DNA of 64,000 bases from Galbula dea. Taxonomy: Eukaryota > Chordata > Aves > Piciformes > Galbulidae. Within the stretch, counting starts at the first letter, position 1; every line of letters starts with the position of its first letter. The position numbers and the translations under genes are program-made. Location: positions 372,001 to 436,000 of the forward strand of contig VWZX01000292.1 in assembly GCA_013399015.1 (NCBI GenBank), written 5' to 3'. Below the pieces are notes generated by a model. That model worked only from the letters and a program-made list of their open reading frames with translations. It ran no database searches and was not told the DNA's origin. Positions 1 through 10,820 of the stretch are shown piece by piece.

Positions 1-3000
1 TACAAAGCAGAAAAGTTGTGGCTGAGCAGAACAGGGATATTATCAAATGCAAACATATTTTTGAGCTCTGTGATCAGACTGGAAGGCAGGGTTTGGGGCT
101 GTACCAAAAGAAATCACGTTATTACCTACTTGCACAGCCTGCCAGCACAGCCCCATGCAGAACTCATGGAAGCTTTCCCCTTCTATTATGCTTAGGTGCT
201 GTGATGGAAACTCATTTCTTCTCTTTTCATAAATAAAAACATAAATGACTAGCAGTCTGGAAAGTCAAAATCTTGCAGGGAGGGAGCAGCTCTCATGTTT
301 TATCAATGAGGAAGCAGAGCACTGGGCATCACGATTTGTCTGTTTGCCTGTTTTCATTATCTTTTTAATGTTAACATTAAAGTCTTCTAGAGACTGCAGT
401 AAAAAAACCTGGTGCAGAATGACTATTTGAATAGGGATGAAACACACCTTTGAGAATAGCAGGTAATAGCAAGGCTTTGCTTCTGCCTAGGAGCTGGGAA
501 TTATGTTGTAATGTCAATGCTGGGGTTTGCTGAAATATTCTTTCCTGTTCCAGCTTCTCTGTTTCTTCTTGTGTCTTTTGGTCTTTGCCCAGCAACAGCA
601 GAAATAGAGCTAGAGGCCACAAGACCCCAAACAGTAGCATTCAGCAGCTATAAATGACCATGCAATACAGCTGCTCCAACTCCCTTCAGGCTGCTTCTCC
701 AGCGAGTGCTGTCCAATTGACTCACAAGGTGCTTGCAGGGTACAATCCCAGTCCATCCACTGGAGCTTGAGTGATTGGGAATGCTCTGTTTAAAAGGGAG
801 TTGCAGAGGGAAAAAAAATAGCAAAGAAAGCAGCTGTATTTTTTATCCCTTTCCTTTGGCATACAAAGCAAAGCCTGAAACCTTTGGGCTGGGTTTTGTT
901 TTGTTGGGTTCTTTTTGATTTCATTTTATTGTTTTCATTCCTGCTTAGGTTTGGGGGTTTTTTAATTACCTATTTTTTTCTCCCAATTAGACATTCATGT
1001 CTTGCTGATCCTGTTTCTCAGATTTTGTGGCTGGGTTGAGAACTAATAGGTTTAGGATATCAGAGGAACCAATAAACTGGCAGAGCCCTAAAAATCACAA
1101 ACAGATTCTTATCTAAAATGAGGCAGTTGCTTACAAAGATGCATTTCACTAACCTAACAAATGTTCAGGCCAGCTTTTGCATAGCAGGAGGTGCAGACTG
1201 CTTAGAAAATTTGCTTCAAAGCCCACCCAAAAACACTGAGGCAAGTGCAAAAGCCATACACACACATGCTTATGTGTACACACAGAGGGATTTTTAACAA
1301 GGAGTAAGCAGCTTTTCAGTGAATTCCTCTGCTCCTCCTACTGGTTTCCAACAGATTCTCCCTGATCCCACCATTGCCTCCCTGTGCAAGAGCAGCTGCT
1401 AATTACCCTCCCTTGGGCTTTTAAGCCAGAAATGATGGGTGAGATCTCTCATGCCACATTGACATTTTTCATACATTCATATATGTTGCTTATTCCAGAA
1501 TTCATTCCTTCTGTCACTATTCTGCTACAAAAATACTGGCAATGGGGCACAATTATCTGCTTGTGCCCTCCTATCTCTGTGTTTCCCAATGGAGATGGAT
1601 AAAAAGTAGAAAAGAGTAAAAAAGCTCTATTTAAATTCTCTCTGAAGGCTCAGGCAATTCTGCCACCCCTGAGTTTCCTGGAGTAGCTATTCTTACATGT
1701 GTAGCATGGAGATGAAGGAAACTTTGATTTCAAAATCAAAAAATGTGATCAACCCTAAGGAAAAGTAAGAACACTATAGCCCGGGAAGTGGCTAACTGTG
1801 AGTGACAAGATGACTCCATCCTGTGTTTCTTCCTTGCCTTCTTGATGAAGGCCCATCTACAGCCCCACCTCCTATCCAGGGGCAAGACTCCATGCTGGAC
1901 TCTCACCTGAGCTTCACAAAGAAGACAGGGCTGGTCACTGAGGGGTTGGAGCTCTTAGTAAGTCTATGGTTAGATTAAGGTGTGCTGTACTCTAACTGCA
2001 CTCAGGCAGGTGCTTACCTGCACCAAAAACTCATTATGTCAATAGTAAAATTGAAATTTATGTTATGGTGGAAATCACTGGGACTAAACTGCAGGCCTAA
2101 AGATGAGCACAGTCCCCAGTGCGCTCCTGAATCAGGGCCAGGATAAGCAAAGAGCAGAGGAAAGGGAATTATTTCAGCTTTGTTCCCTTCTGGATGCTCC
2201 ATATGCTACAGCCAGCTGTTCTGGGCTTGTTCATACTCATTACTGTGGGTATGTGTGACAGTCTCTACCTCCCTTCAGAGTGACTCAATCATACAGAGTC
2301 TCAAATGGTTTGCTCAAAGCTCTAATGCAGTTTGTGTTCCCCCCTCCCCACTCCAAACTCTCCCCTGTATTTCCTCCTGTCTAGATCTAATGAGAAGTCA
2401 CATCTTCAGGACAAGAGGAAGGTTAGGTGACTTATGTCTGTTCATTCAGGGTTTCCTCCTTCACCTGGCTCATCTGCCACCTTATATACATTATATACAT
2501 CTCAGCAACCAGAGGGAACATACTTCACTAAAAGAACAAGCAAACTTATTTTGGGGGTGTCATATTTATAGCCAAGAAGCTCTTCAAAAAGAAATACTTC
2601 TTTTCAGGAGGCTAAGAGAAAAATGGTGATGGGGTGCAGCAAAGCCCACTGTCCTCTGTTGATCCCACCAGTTTCACATCTCACAAACTGCATGTGCTGT
2701 TCTGGAGGTGCTGGAGAGCAGCCACCCCATCAAGCATGCTCCTGAAATACCTTCTGATAGAGATACCAGCACAAACACTGTCATCCGTGTCCTGGAAGGG
2801 TGTAAGGCAGGCTTATGGAAGAAATTTACAGGTTCAGAAATTTCAGGATCCCAGAGCCTAACCTGCTGCACAGACACCACAGAAGTGTCCCAGGGTAGCT
2901 CTGCATCCACCACCCATGTGATGTCATGGTCCCCTTTGAGCACCCTAGCTGCCAACCCCTTGCAGCATCCCAGAGAGAGCAGAGACTAGGCCACAGTGAT

Positions 3001-6000
3001 AAACCAGCATAAAGTTTTCACAGTGTACACTATACAGCCTGGGACCAAATCCTGAACTCTTGGCTCAGAAGGACCTTTGATATACAACAGAAAGTGGCCA
3101 GCACATCCCAGGATCAGACCTCCCATTTATTCTCTGTGTCCCCCTGAGCACAGGTGCATGCTGCTAGGAAAAGTCTTCAGGTCTGAGTATTCTGTCATTC
3201 TTTCCAAAAGCTGCTGTGCCACTTGCCCATAGTGGGACTGAAATGTGATGACAGGAACATTTGGCTGTTCTCCTGCTGCTGTTCCAAACCATCACATCTC
3301 CCAAAGACCCACAGCCTTCTCTGAGCCTTTCTTTTCTTATTACTTCAACCATTCAAACAGAAACCCTTCCCCATCACTTTTCCCAATAATTTCCCTTCCA
3401 GTGGCTCAGAGTGGTTCCTCCCACTGTTCCCTCACATGTTGTCTCTCAGCTTTAATCAAAGTCACTTCCTTATTTCCCATCTGATTACCCAAGTGCTGTC
3501 TGGCCCTCAGCCACCCTCAGAGCTGGCATAAGCAGGTGCAGCTCTGACAAAGTGACATCAATCTGTGTGCACCCTGAATTGGAGTTGTCTCCCTGATGGA
3601 GACCTCTTGCTCCCAAGTATTTCAGAAAGCACAGTCACATGGTTAGCACATGTGAGTGAAGTGCAGGAGAAAAGGAGTCAGTTCTTGCCTCTCTAGCCTA
3701 CTCCAGGATCACAAAATGAGTAAGCTGCTTCATCTTATACATCTTCTACCTCTCTTTGAAATGTAAATGCATTCTTTTCAGCTTAGGTGTTAGCTTTGTG
3801 GGTCTGAGAGCTTGATGAGACTGCTGAGTGCTCCTGGGGTATCAGCAGAACTTTTATCTAAATTTCTCACCACCATCAAATCACTCTGCTTCACTGTGCT
3901 CTCCCTTGCTGTTGTCCCACTGCAAGGTTCTCCCATTCAGTCTCCTCCCAGCAAAAAAAAGAGTGTTATACTCTCCTCAGTACCTGGCAAAGGGATCCTG
4001 TCAAACACATCACCACCGTCTGCCTTTTCTACATCAATATTGCTGTAGTACTACACAGGTAGTGGAGGCTGCTGAACAGAGTCTGCACCTTGCCTAAGTA
4101 GGAGGCACCTTTGATTGCACTGGTGCATGTAACTGTAACCCAACGTGAAGGAGAAAAAGAAACTTAGTCTCTGTTTCCCAGCTGATTTGTAAGAGATGCC
4201 TGCCTGCAGATCCATCTTCAGGGAACTGCCAGAGTCCTAGAGCACAGGCAGGTACAAAGCAGAGCCTGGGTTTTAGAGGAAATATTTGTGCCAGGAGTCT
4301 TGAAAATATTTTTAAGCTACAGGCAGCACTGTGCTGATGAACAATTCCACTGAAACACGTTCAGTTTTCAGAAGCATCAATGATATCTGCCCAGGGACCT
4401 CCAGCTCTTTGAGTTATTAGGTCTGCTCTGCTAGTGAAGCCAACATGAAATCTTGTGTTTCGGACACCAACAGAATTTAAGCAGTGGAACTCCTTGCTTC
4501 AGGGGGCTGCATGCTATAAATTCTCATGAGTGGAAAAAGTGACTGCACAAATTCAAGGGAGAAAACCCCATCTAGAACTACTGAATGTAATGAAATTCCA
4601 TTTGGCTAGAAAAGTCATAAATTTCTGGAGGTTGAGAGAGTATATTTAGGATGTGTCACTACATGCTTGCCCTGTTCCTACGTTCTTCCTCAGGCATCCA
4701 CTATTTACCACCACAGGAGAAAGAAAACTTGGCTAGATGGACATTAGATCTCATGTAGTGCAGTTTCTCTTATGCAGACTAAGGCAAACAAAGGGCTTTC
4801 AAATTCAGCTGTCTCTAAACCACACGCACAAACCCTCACAAGTCTGTCCACCATGTCCACCCATCACCAAAATGCACCAGGAGCTACAACAGAACCACAG
4901 TGTCACAACGAGCAATTTGCTGCTTGTTACAATTCAGAAAGGGCTCCTAGCTAGTGTCAGAGACCTACAGTCACCTCTATTACCTTAAACACTCAAGGGA
5001 ACGCAGGAGAACCATTGTCCCAAGCTCATTTTATAACCAGCAAGAGAGGAAGACATGGCCAGAAGGCAAGCAGCCTCAGAGGAGCTGATTTCTTGCTCTC
5101 CCCAAGTGCAGTGGCCTGACTGTGACATCATCACCACCATACACCACTGCACTAACACTTTTCTTGCATGTCTCAGCTTGGATAGGATGAATCCAAACTT
5201 CAATAACGTACACACGCAGAGAACAGGATCTGCACCTCATTTGCCCAGTACAACTAACCAACACACTGCCAAAGTCCAAATCTTTTATGAAAGATATTTA
5301 CAGGAGAGTGTCTCTCAGAACCTATGAGAAGGGCTGTTCTCTCCTGTCCCATGCCACTGTGGGCAAATAACCTCAGCAGAGTAATCCCTGGATTCAGCCA
5401 AAGGAAAAGCAAACAAGTCCCACTGTTACTCTAGAGAAGGATGCGCAAAGGATGCCTCCCAAGGTCACGGTGGAGAGAACACATCCACAGCTGCACCAGC
5501 AGCTGTCAGGCTCTGCTGAGATGCCTTTGATGAGGAGGTCTCTGTGAAAATAAAGGGCATCACCAAGCACAGTGACTAAATATGGGCATCAGGTACTGGG
5601 GTCCTCTGACCTGGGTAGAAAGAATAAAGCCCACCTGCTTGTTCCCTGTGCATGGAGCTGCGCACTGTCCCTTCAGATGCAGTTCAGCCTCACGCTGGAA
5701 AAACAAAGGGAGATGCTAAAAGTCAGAGCTTCTCCTTTTTTCCTTGACAGCTCTGAAACACCAAACATACCACAGCATCTGGCTAAGCAGCCTGGCTCAG
5801 GCTGTCGCTCCTTTGCCAAGGAGACTGACTGACAGATTAGATCAGACACACGGATGATGGGCTGGGACATCACGAAGCCCCATCTCAAGCCGCCTGCCGA
5901 TTTCTGTCTGTAGCATTAATCTCCAGTGACACAGGGGTCCCCAACTTGCATAAACCAGCTGTGCAGCACTGTAAGTAGGACACCTTGTCATAAGGGGAGT

Positions 6001-6149
6001 ACAGGGGACTTCTAAAGTGCCTTGGTGCACGCTAGGGCAGAACATCCCAGCAAGAAACTCTGCCACTGATGTGAAGAAAGGCTGAAATTGATGTTGTGAA
6101 GAGGGAGGTAGAATAGAAAATTCCCAGGACACGGATAGGAGGGTTGAAG
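1..6149. other. Noncoding stretch, no gene seen
   Basis: No domain-bearing reading frame, RNA gene or recognisable repeat family was found. The longest open frame (2180-2629, + strand, 149 codons) has a low-complexity, Leu/Ser/Cys-rich translation with no motif I recognise and is best read as chance. Local texture includes a T-rich stretch at about 890-985, a short CA/TG-rich patch at about 1250-1285, and a tandem TATATACAT pair near 2483-2500. Exons shorter than about 50 codons could be missed by eye. Confidence 0.6.
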
Positions 6150-6620
6150 CCTCCCTGAGGACAGCCTGTAACTCATCACAAAGCTTCCTATCAGTAGGAG
6201 ATCTATAAAGCATTTTTCTGTCATTAGGAGATCTCTGAAGTCTCTAAAATGAATGCTGAAGAGTAGTGACAACATTAAGCCTTGATCACAGAGGGTCATC
6301 TCCCGCACCGGCTGCGTCGTGCACGCAGCTATCCATCAGCCCTGTCGTTCACTGGCTGGCTGCAGGGACAGCCTCTGCTTCTCCCTCTTCTTCCACATTC
6401 CAGTGTGACCTCTGCCTGATCTCCACTTCAAGTACTCCATCTCCAGTCCCTCCGTCTTCCCTGGCGGCACATATACCCTCTGCTTCTGCCACAGAGCTAT
6501 GAATCACGATAGAATAATAAGCTCGTTTATGAGCTGCACACATGCCCAAAGGACCAAAGAGCAGAATAAATCGCTACAAAGCTCTCTAAGCCGATTTATT
6601 CATTCAAGTTTTTTGCTTTG
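6150..6620. promoter_or_regulatory. Candidate conserved noncoding regulatory element
   Basis: This block differs in texture from its surroundings. It combines AT-rich homeodomain/CDX/HOX-like words (TCATTAG, TTTATGAG, AATAAATCG, GATTTATTCATT) with several CpGs (CCCGCACCGG, GCGTCGTGCACGC near 6301-6330; ATCACGAT, CTCGTTT, AATCGC, GCCGATT at 6500-6600). In a CpG-depleted vertebrate background, such mixtures are typical of conserved developmental enhancers. It also carries a near-tandem ~30-bp duplication (6189-6240). Function is inferred from composition only. Frames crossing it carry no protein domain. Confidence 0.35.
6189..6240. repeat. Short imperfect tandem duplication, ~30-bp period
   Basis: TCAGTAGGAGATCT (6191-6204) and TCATTAGGAGATCT (6221-6234) are 13/14 identical and offset by 30 bases. 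Similarity extends a few bases on each side (about 18 of 22). The second copy creates a TCATTAGG homeodomain-like core that the first lacks (TCAGTAGG). This looks like an old local duplication within the candidate regulatory block. Confidence 0.7.
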
Positions 6621-7121
6621 ACTCTAGCCTCCTCCCAATGGTGTCCAAACAACGTGGTAGTACAACGACAGGACAAACAGCAACCTTCTTTCAAGAGGTT
6701 CATTACTTTTGTCTTTTCAAGATCAAGAGATGAACTGACTTGTAAAGGATTTGAATCCCAGAGTGACAGCTGAATGCGTCCCTGCTCTGACTGATTCTCA
6801 GGCTTGCAGTAAGGCCTGCAGCAGTGTGTAATATGTAAATGAACTCCTAACACAGGCTTACAGGACGCAGCTCCACCAGGGAAAGATACTGCCTAACCTC
6901 CAGGGTCCTCTTGTCCTCAGGATGGTGGACAAGGATTTAATCGATAGCTTCTCCTGGGGGAGGAAGTCTTCTGAAGCTGAACACAGTTGTTTGCTAACTG
7001 GTACACTGCAGTATCAATGAAGAAGCCTTTGCCCTTCTTTCACACTAAGGATCATGACACTCTATAGACACCAGTCCTCCCAGGCCCCACTGCATCCATA
7101 TGACATCTGAGAATCACCCAC
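6621..7121. other. Noncoding stretch, nothing recognised
   Basis: No gene, repeat family or structured element was seen. Confidence 0.55.
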
Positions 7122-7232
7122 TACATCTTACAAATAGGCAACTGAAGCACGGCAGGTTAAAAGCACTGATTTGAGTTTGCCTTTCAAGGTAGGTACTGAG
7201 CTGAGATAGAAATCTTCAGATTCCTCCTACCT
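7122..7232 (-). mobile_element. MIR-like CORE-SINE fragment (ancient)
   Basis: Read on the + strand, the sequence shows the reverse-complement MIR core order: an eroded TTTTACAGATGGGG-type stretch (CTTACAAATAGGCA), then ACTGAAGCACGGCAGGTTAA. The latter corresponds to the usual 'aactgaggcac...gaggttaa' part of the SINE core. The downstream half is much decayed. MIR-type SINEs are old tRNA-derived elements mobilised by L2-type LINEs in early amniotes and now inactive in birds. Assignment is by memory of the consensus. Confidence 0.5.
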
Positions 7233-7572
7233 GCCCCTCACCATCCCAACTCTCTTTTGTCTTTCACCCCATCCTTCATGCCAAAAGTTCAAGCCTGCTT
7301 GGTTTTGGACAGGTCTGTCTGTTCTGCAGGCTTACCCATTCCTGGACTTTTCCACCCCAGTCTCACCAAGATGCTGGTAGGAAAGTCACATTCCTGCAGA
7401 TTTTTCAACTTCAGTGCAGCTCAGGTGCAAGAAATGAGGAGAATATATGCTCACACAGGATTTCCCCTTTGAGCAGTTACCCACAGATATGCAGGCAAGT
7501 ATCCAAGCCTGGAGTTTTCCCTCCTGAACCTCACAACAGAAAGTGTGATCTTGCACACAAGACTCAGCAACT
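7233..7572. other. Noncoding spacer between two MIR-like fragments
   Basis: Nothing recognised. Short frames (71 and 68 codons, opposite strands) overlap here and have no domain. Confidence 0.5.
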
Positions 7573-7670
7573 GGAGATCCCAGATCTGCCACTGGCTGCC
7601 TCTGTATTAGCTGAATGGCTCAGGTAACTAGGTTTTCTTATCTGTAAGAAATGCATAGCAATTGCCCCTT
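7573..7670 (+). mobile_element. MIR-like CORE-SINE fragment (ancient)
   Basis: GAGATCCCAGATCTGCCACT followed by a 'CTGAATGGCTCAGGTAACTA' segment and TTTTCTTATCTGTAAGAAATG reproduces the MIR core order (cccagctctgccact; ...ctcagtt; ttcccatctgtaaaatg). It lies in opposite orientation to the copy at 7122-7232, about 340 bp away. That suggests two insertions rather than one element. Strongly diverged and incapable of mobilisation. Confidence 0.5.
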
Positions 7671-8609
7671 AAACTCCCATCTCTTACTTACATTAGAACA
7701 CATGCCTAGGGATCATATCTCAAGTCCACAGGTAGAGGCAGAGTTTTTAGGAGTGGAAGAAAAAAATGTACAATAAGCCTACTGGAACATTCATCCTGGG
7801 AAACAGGAGAGGGTCAGGGTCCCATGGCAGACTACACTGCTGCTCCCAAAACCTCTCCGTGACTACTAGGTGATGTGCAAATGCAGACTATGGCTGTCTT
7901 ATAGATGCTTTGGGTAGGAATTGCTGTGAGTAGAAGCCATGAAGGGAGAAGCAGGGCACAGCTGAAAAAGGCTCAAGATGGCATCTATTAGCAAGCATCC
8001 TATTCAGTGACTATCTGTAAACAGGCACTATGAATAACAGACATTAACAGCAAGGGCCTGTACGAGGACTGTTATCATTTCACAGGAGCATCAGAGCAAA
8101 AATGAAGCCTTAGGAATGACGAAGTTGAGTCCCTTGATTTGTGACTCCCTGTAAAGTCCTAGAAGCACCACAGTGAGACAGAAGGTACCAGATCAAACTG
8201 CAAGCAGCATTTCCCTGATCCAGGTGGGGTTTACCCTTTGAGAGGTAGTTGGCCACTTTCACTGATGTCCTCTCTGCCAAATCCACAAGATTTTCTGAAA
8301 GGGCTTTGCAGAACAGTTTGCTCTCCAACTGTGTGCCCTCTGTGCTAAGAGTATCCCTAATTTACCTCCCTGGGGAAGAAAGGAGCTGGGAAGAAGTCAT
8401 TCAGTTCTTGCTCAAATGAATCCTTCTTTGCTTTCAAAACAGCCCAGGAATCTCTCAGCTGGCATTTTCATTCATGACTAAACACTGGTGGAGTGTGTAG
8501 TACGTGGCTTAAAGGAACAGCTCACTAGGAACACATAAACAACCTGCCAGGCTCACGTTGTCTTTGCTTTGCAGCAGGACTCACAGACCCTGGGCTTCAA
8601 AGGGCTTTT
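7671..8609. other. Noncoding stretch, nothing recognised
   Basis: No open frame with a domain, no repeat family and no regulatory-like composition stood out. Confidence 0.55.
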
Positions 8610-8940
8610 TACAACCTCCTCTCCTTGACATAATTAAAAGGTGATTAGTTTTGCAACACAGGAAGGAACTGTGTTCAACAGCCTGATGACAGCAAGAAGC
8701 TGAAGTAGGGGAGAGAGAGGCACACCTTTGCAACCAGAGGATAAATGGCCTTCAAAAATCGTGGGGGAGGAACGGAAATTGCAACGAAAGGAGAGGCTGG
8801 CAGTGAAAGGAGGAGTTATCCGATGCCGGTAGGGGTGTAAACATTGGCAAAGTGCTTGCTTCAAGATCAGGGTTGAGGTCCATTTAGCCGAGCAGTGGGG
8901 GAGAATCTGAGAACCAAATTAGTAAAGAGAATGAATTCTT
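8610..8940. promoter_or_regulatory. Candidate conserved noncoding regulatory element
   Basis: The block contains ATAATTAAAAGGTGATTAG (homeodomain-type TAATTA and GATTAG), ATTGCAACGAAAGG, GTTATCCGATGCCGG and GTGTAAACATTGG (FOX-type GTAAACA), with several retained CpGs (8760-8890). This mix of AT-rich factor sites and CpGs stands out from the flanks. No promoter-like CpG island or TATA-initiator pair is visible, so an enhancer-type element is more likely than a promoter. Inference from composition alone. Confidence 0.28.
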
Positions 8941-10220
8941 CCCTGTTCCCTCAGTGCAGCCTCGACTCAGCACCCATTGCAGTCATTGGAAATCTTCCAG
9001 ATGACTGTACTGACCCTTAAAGATTGCCAGCAAGGCCTGGACTAGGAACCATTAGCAAGAGCCATCCAAGATTGAATAAAATCTGCAGACTTTGAGGGTA
9101 TCCCACATACACAAGAGTCTCTTCAGCTCCGTGGGGAACAGGCCAAGCCTTCTGCTGGACTGGAGGTGAAGCTGCTGAACAGTTTGAAAAAAGAAGGCTG
9201 ACCTCACTGATTGCATGACTGGTCATTTGTCTTTAGGAAGGATAATGTCACATCTTTCTTGCAAAGATGAGGATGAAGAGCAACTTGCTTGGCAGTTCAG
9301 AAAAGCAGCAGTGGAGGTAGTTATAATGCATGATGGGCCGTGAGCTCACGTTTGCCTCATGCTGAAACCCAGGCAGGCACATGTTAACTCAGCACCATGC
9401 TACTTTTGACTTGACAATGCCTGAGCAGCTCACAAAACAGGCAGATCCCACTTGTGCTGCCCATGGAGAGCTATCCCAGCAGTACCACCACTTGCATCTA
9501 AAGCAGACAATTTAAATTTGGCCCTTGCCTGTCTTCAAGAGTGGCAGCCTCAGAGCCATCACACTGTACTTACAGAAAGTTTTCTTTAACAAAAAAAAAA
9601 AACCCAAAACCACAGAAGCAGCAGCTCTGGTGCTGATTTCAAAGGCAGGCAGTTTGGTGCTTTTGAACAAGGGACTTGGCCTCTGAAAGGCATTTAGCTA
9701 CCACAGAGGTGCTGCTGTGGCTTCTACAGCCTGGATGGTTTCAAACAGTTCCAAATAACCATAACACAGAGACTGAGCCAACACCTCCCTGTACTCACTT
9801 TAGATATTTTTTCCTCATTTTCACAGGCAAAATATCCACTTAAATTTGGCTTTGCATCAATAAAGTGCCCAAGATAATAGGATAGATGAAAAGAAGAGCT
9901 GACTAGCAGGAAAATATAATAAAAAGGTGCTTGAGTGTGTGAGTCAGTGCTGGCCTCTGTGTCAGAGGCACAATTAGTCCTCCCCTTGCAGGCCGCATGG
10001 TTTGGTGTTGCATTTGACAGACAAATCAATCCTCCCCTTCTTCTGAGCACTGTCTAATGAATAAATCAGCAAGGTCACTGGTGCTGCTGCTTCGCCCTTT
10101 CCCTGCCAGCCAGCTGGAGCTGGACCTGCTGCCTAGCTCCATCTGCTGTGCTTCCAACAGGATCCAAATGTCCCGGGGAGCCAGACAGAGCAGCTAAAAC
10201 ACACGACTGGGCAGCAAATG
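8941..10220. other. Noncoding stretch with one homopolymer
   Basis: A run of 12 A occurs at 9591-9602. The open frame at 9724-10050 (- strand, 108 codons) has no recognisable motif and is treated as chance. Nothing else was recognised. Confidence 0.55.
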
Positions 10221-10285
10221 TCCCTGGGTTTACTCCTGACTAATGTGTTGTCTTGGGCAAGTCACACCAATCCTTTAGGCCAAAC
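10221..10285 (+). mobile_element. MIR-like CORE-SINE core fragment (ancient)
   Basis: CCCTGGGTTTACTCCTGACT followed by TTGTCTTGGGCAAGTCACACC matches the most conserved part of the MIR core ('cctgggttc...', '...gaccttgggcaagtcac'). Only about 65 bp are recognisable; both ends fade into unrelated sequence. Confidence 0.55.
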
Positions 10286-10679
10286 AATGGATTCACTTAG
10301 CACATCTCATCTGCTAGGGCAGCCGTGGAGGAAGGAGAGGAAATCAAGGCACACTGCAGAAAGGAAAAAGCACCAAAGGACCTTAGGTCACTGCTAGATT
10401 TGCATTTGTTTAGCTCAGTGCTGCCACATGCAATGCAGGTGGAAAACCTGCCACAACCAACTAGGAGTCCTTCAAGGAGAATTGCCCAGCTCTGCAGTGG
10501 TTGAGACAGACTGGTTTATTGCATGCCAAAACAGCGTGGGAGCTCTCACGCATTGGCCACTACACACCAGCTGAGGGGGCAGAAGGACAGGCAGCAGCCA
10601 GTTCTTCCCCAGCCAGCTTCAGTCCATACACCTCCTGATCACCCACAGCCTCTGCTACAGCAGGCCCAGAGCTTTTCCT
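10286..10679. other. Noncoding stretch, nothing recognised
   Basis: No gene or repeat family was seen. Composition is average for the window. Confidence 0.5.
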
Positions 10680-10820
10680 GAGAGGCCTAGATTGTTATGC
10701 CATAGCAGTATATGCAAATTGCTATAATGATCTGGTCTTGTGCATGCAAAGGAGCCCAGAGCCAGTTAATGCAGTAACAATAACAACAGCAATAATTTGC
10801 TCAGCACCAAGGATCTGTTA
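10680..10820. promoter_or_regulatory. Possible small regulatory element (POU/SOX motifs)
   Basis: Contains TATGCAAAT (octamer-type POU site), TGCATGCAAAG, CAGTTAATG and the SOX-like AACAATAACAACAGCAATAA within about 100 bp. The motif cluster is visible, but regulatory function is inferred. A chance AT-rich patch is a realistic alternative. Confidence 0.22.

Noticed and set aside
2180..2629. 149-codon open frame on the + strand
   Set aside because: No domain, signal or repeat. Such lengths are expected by chance in 64 kb on two strands.
5930..5990. CAGGGGTCCCCAAC resembling a hAT terminus
   Set aside because: The word is self-palindromic and short, with no further similarity downstream and no partner terminus.
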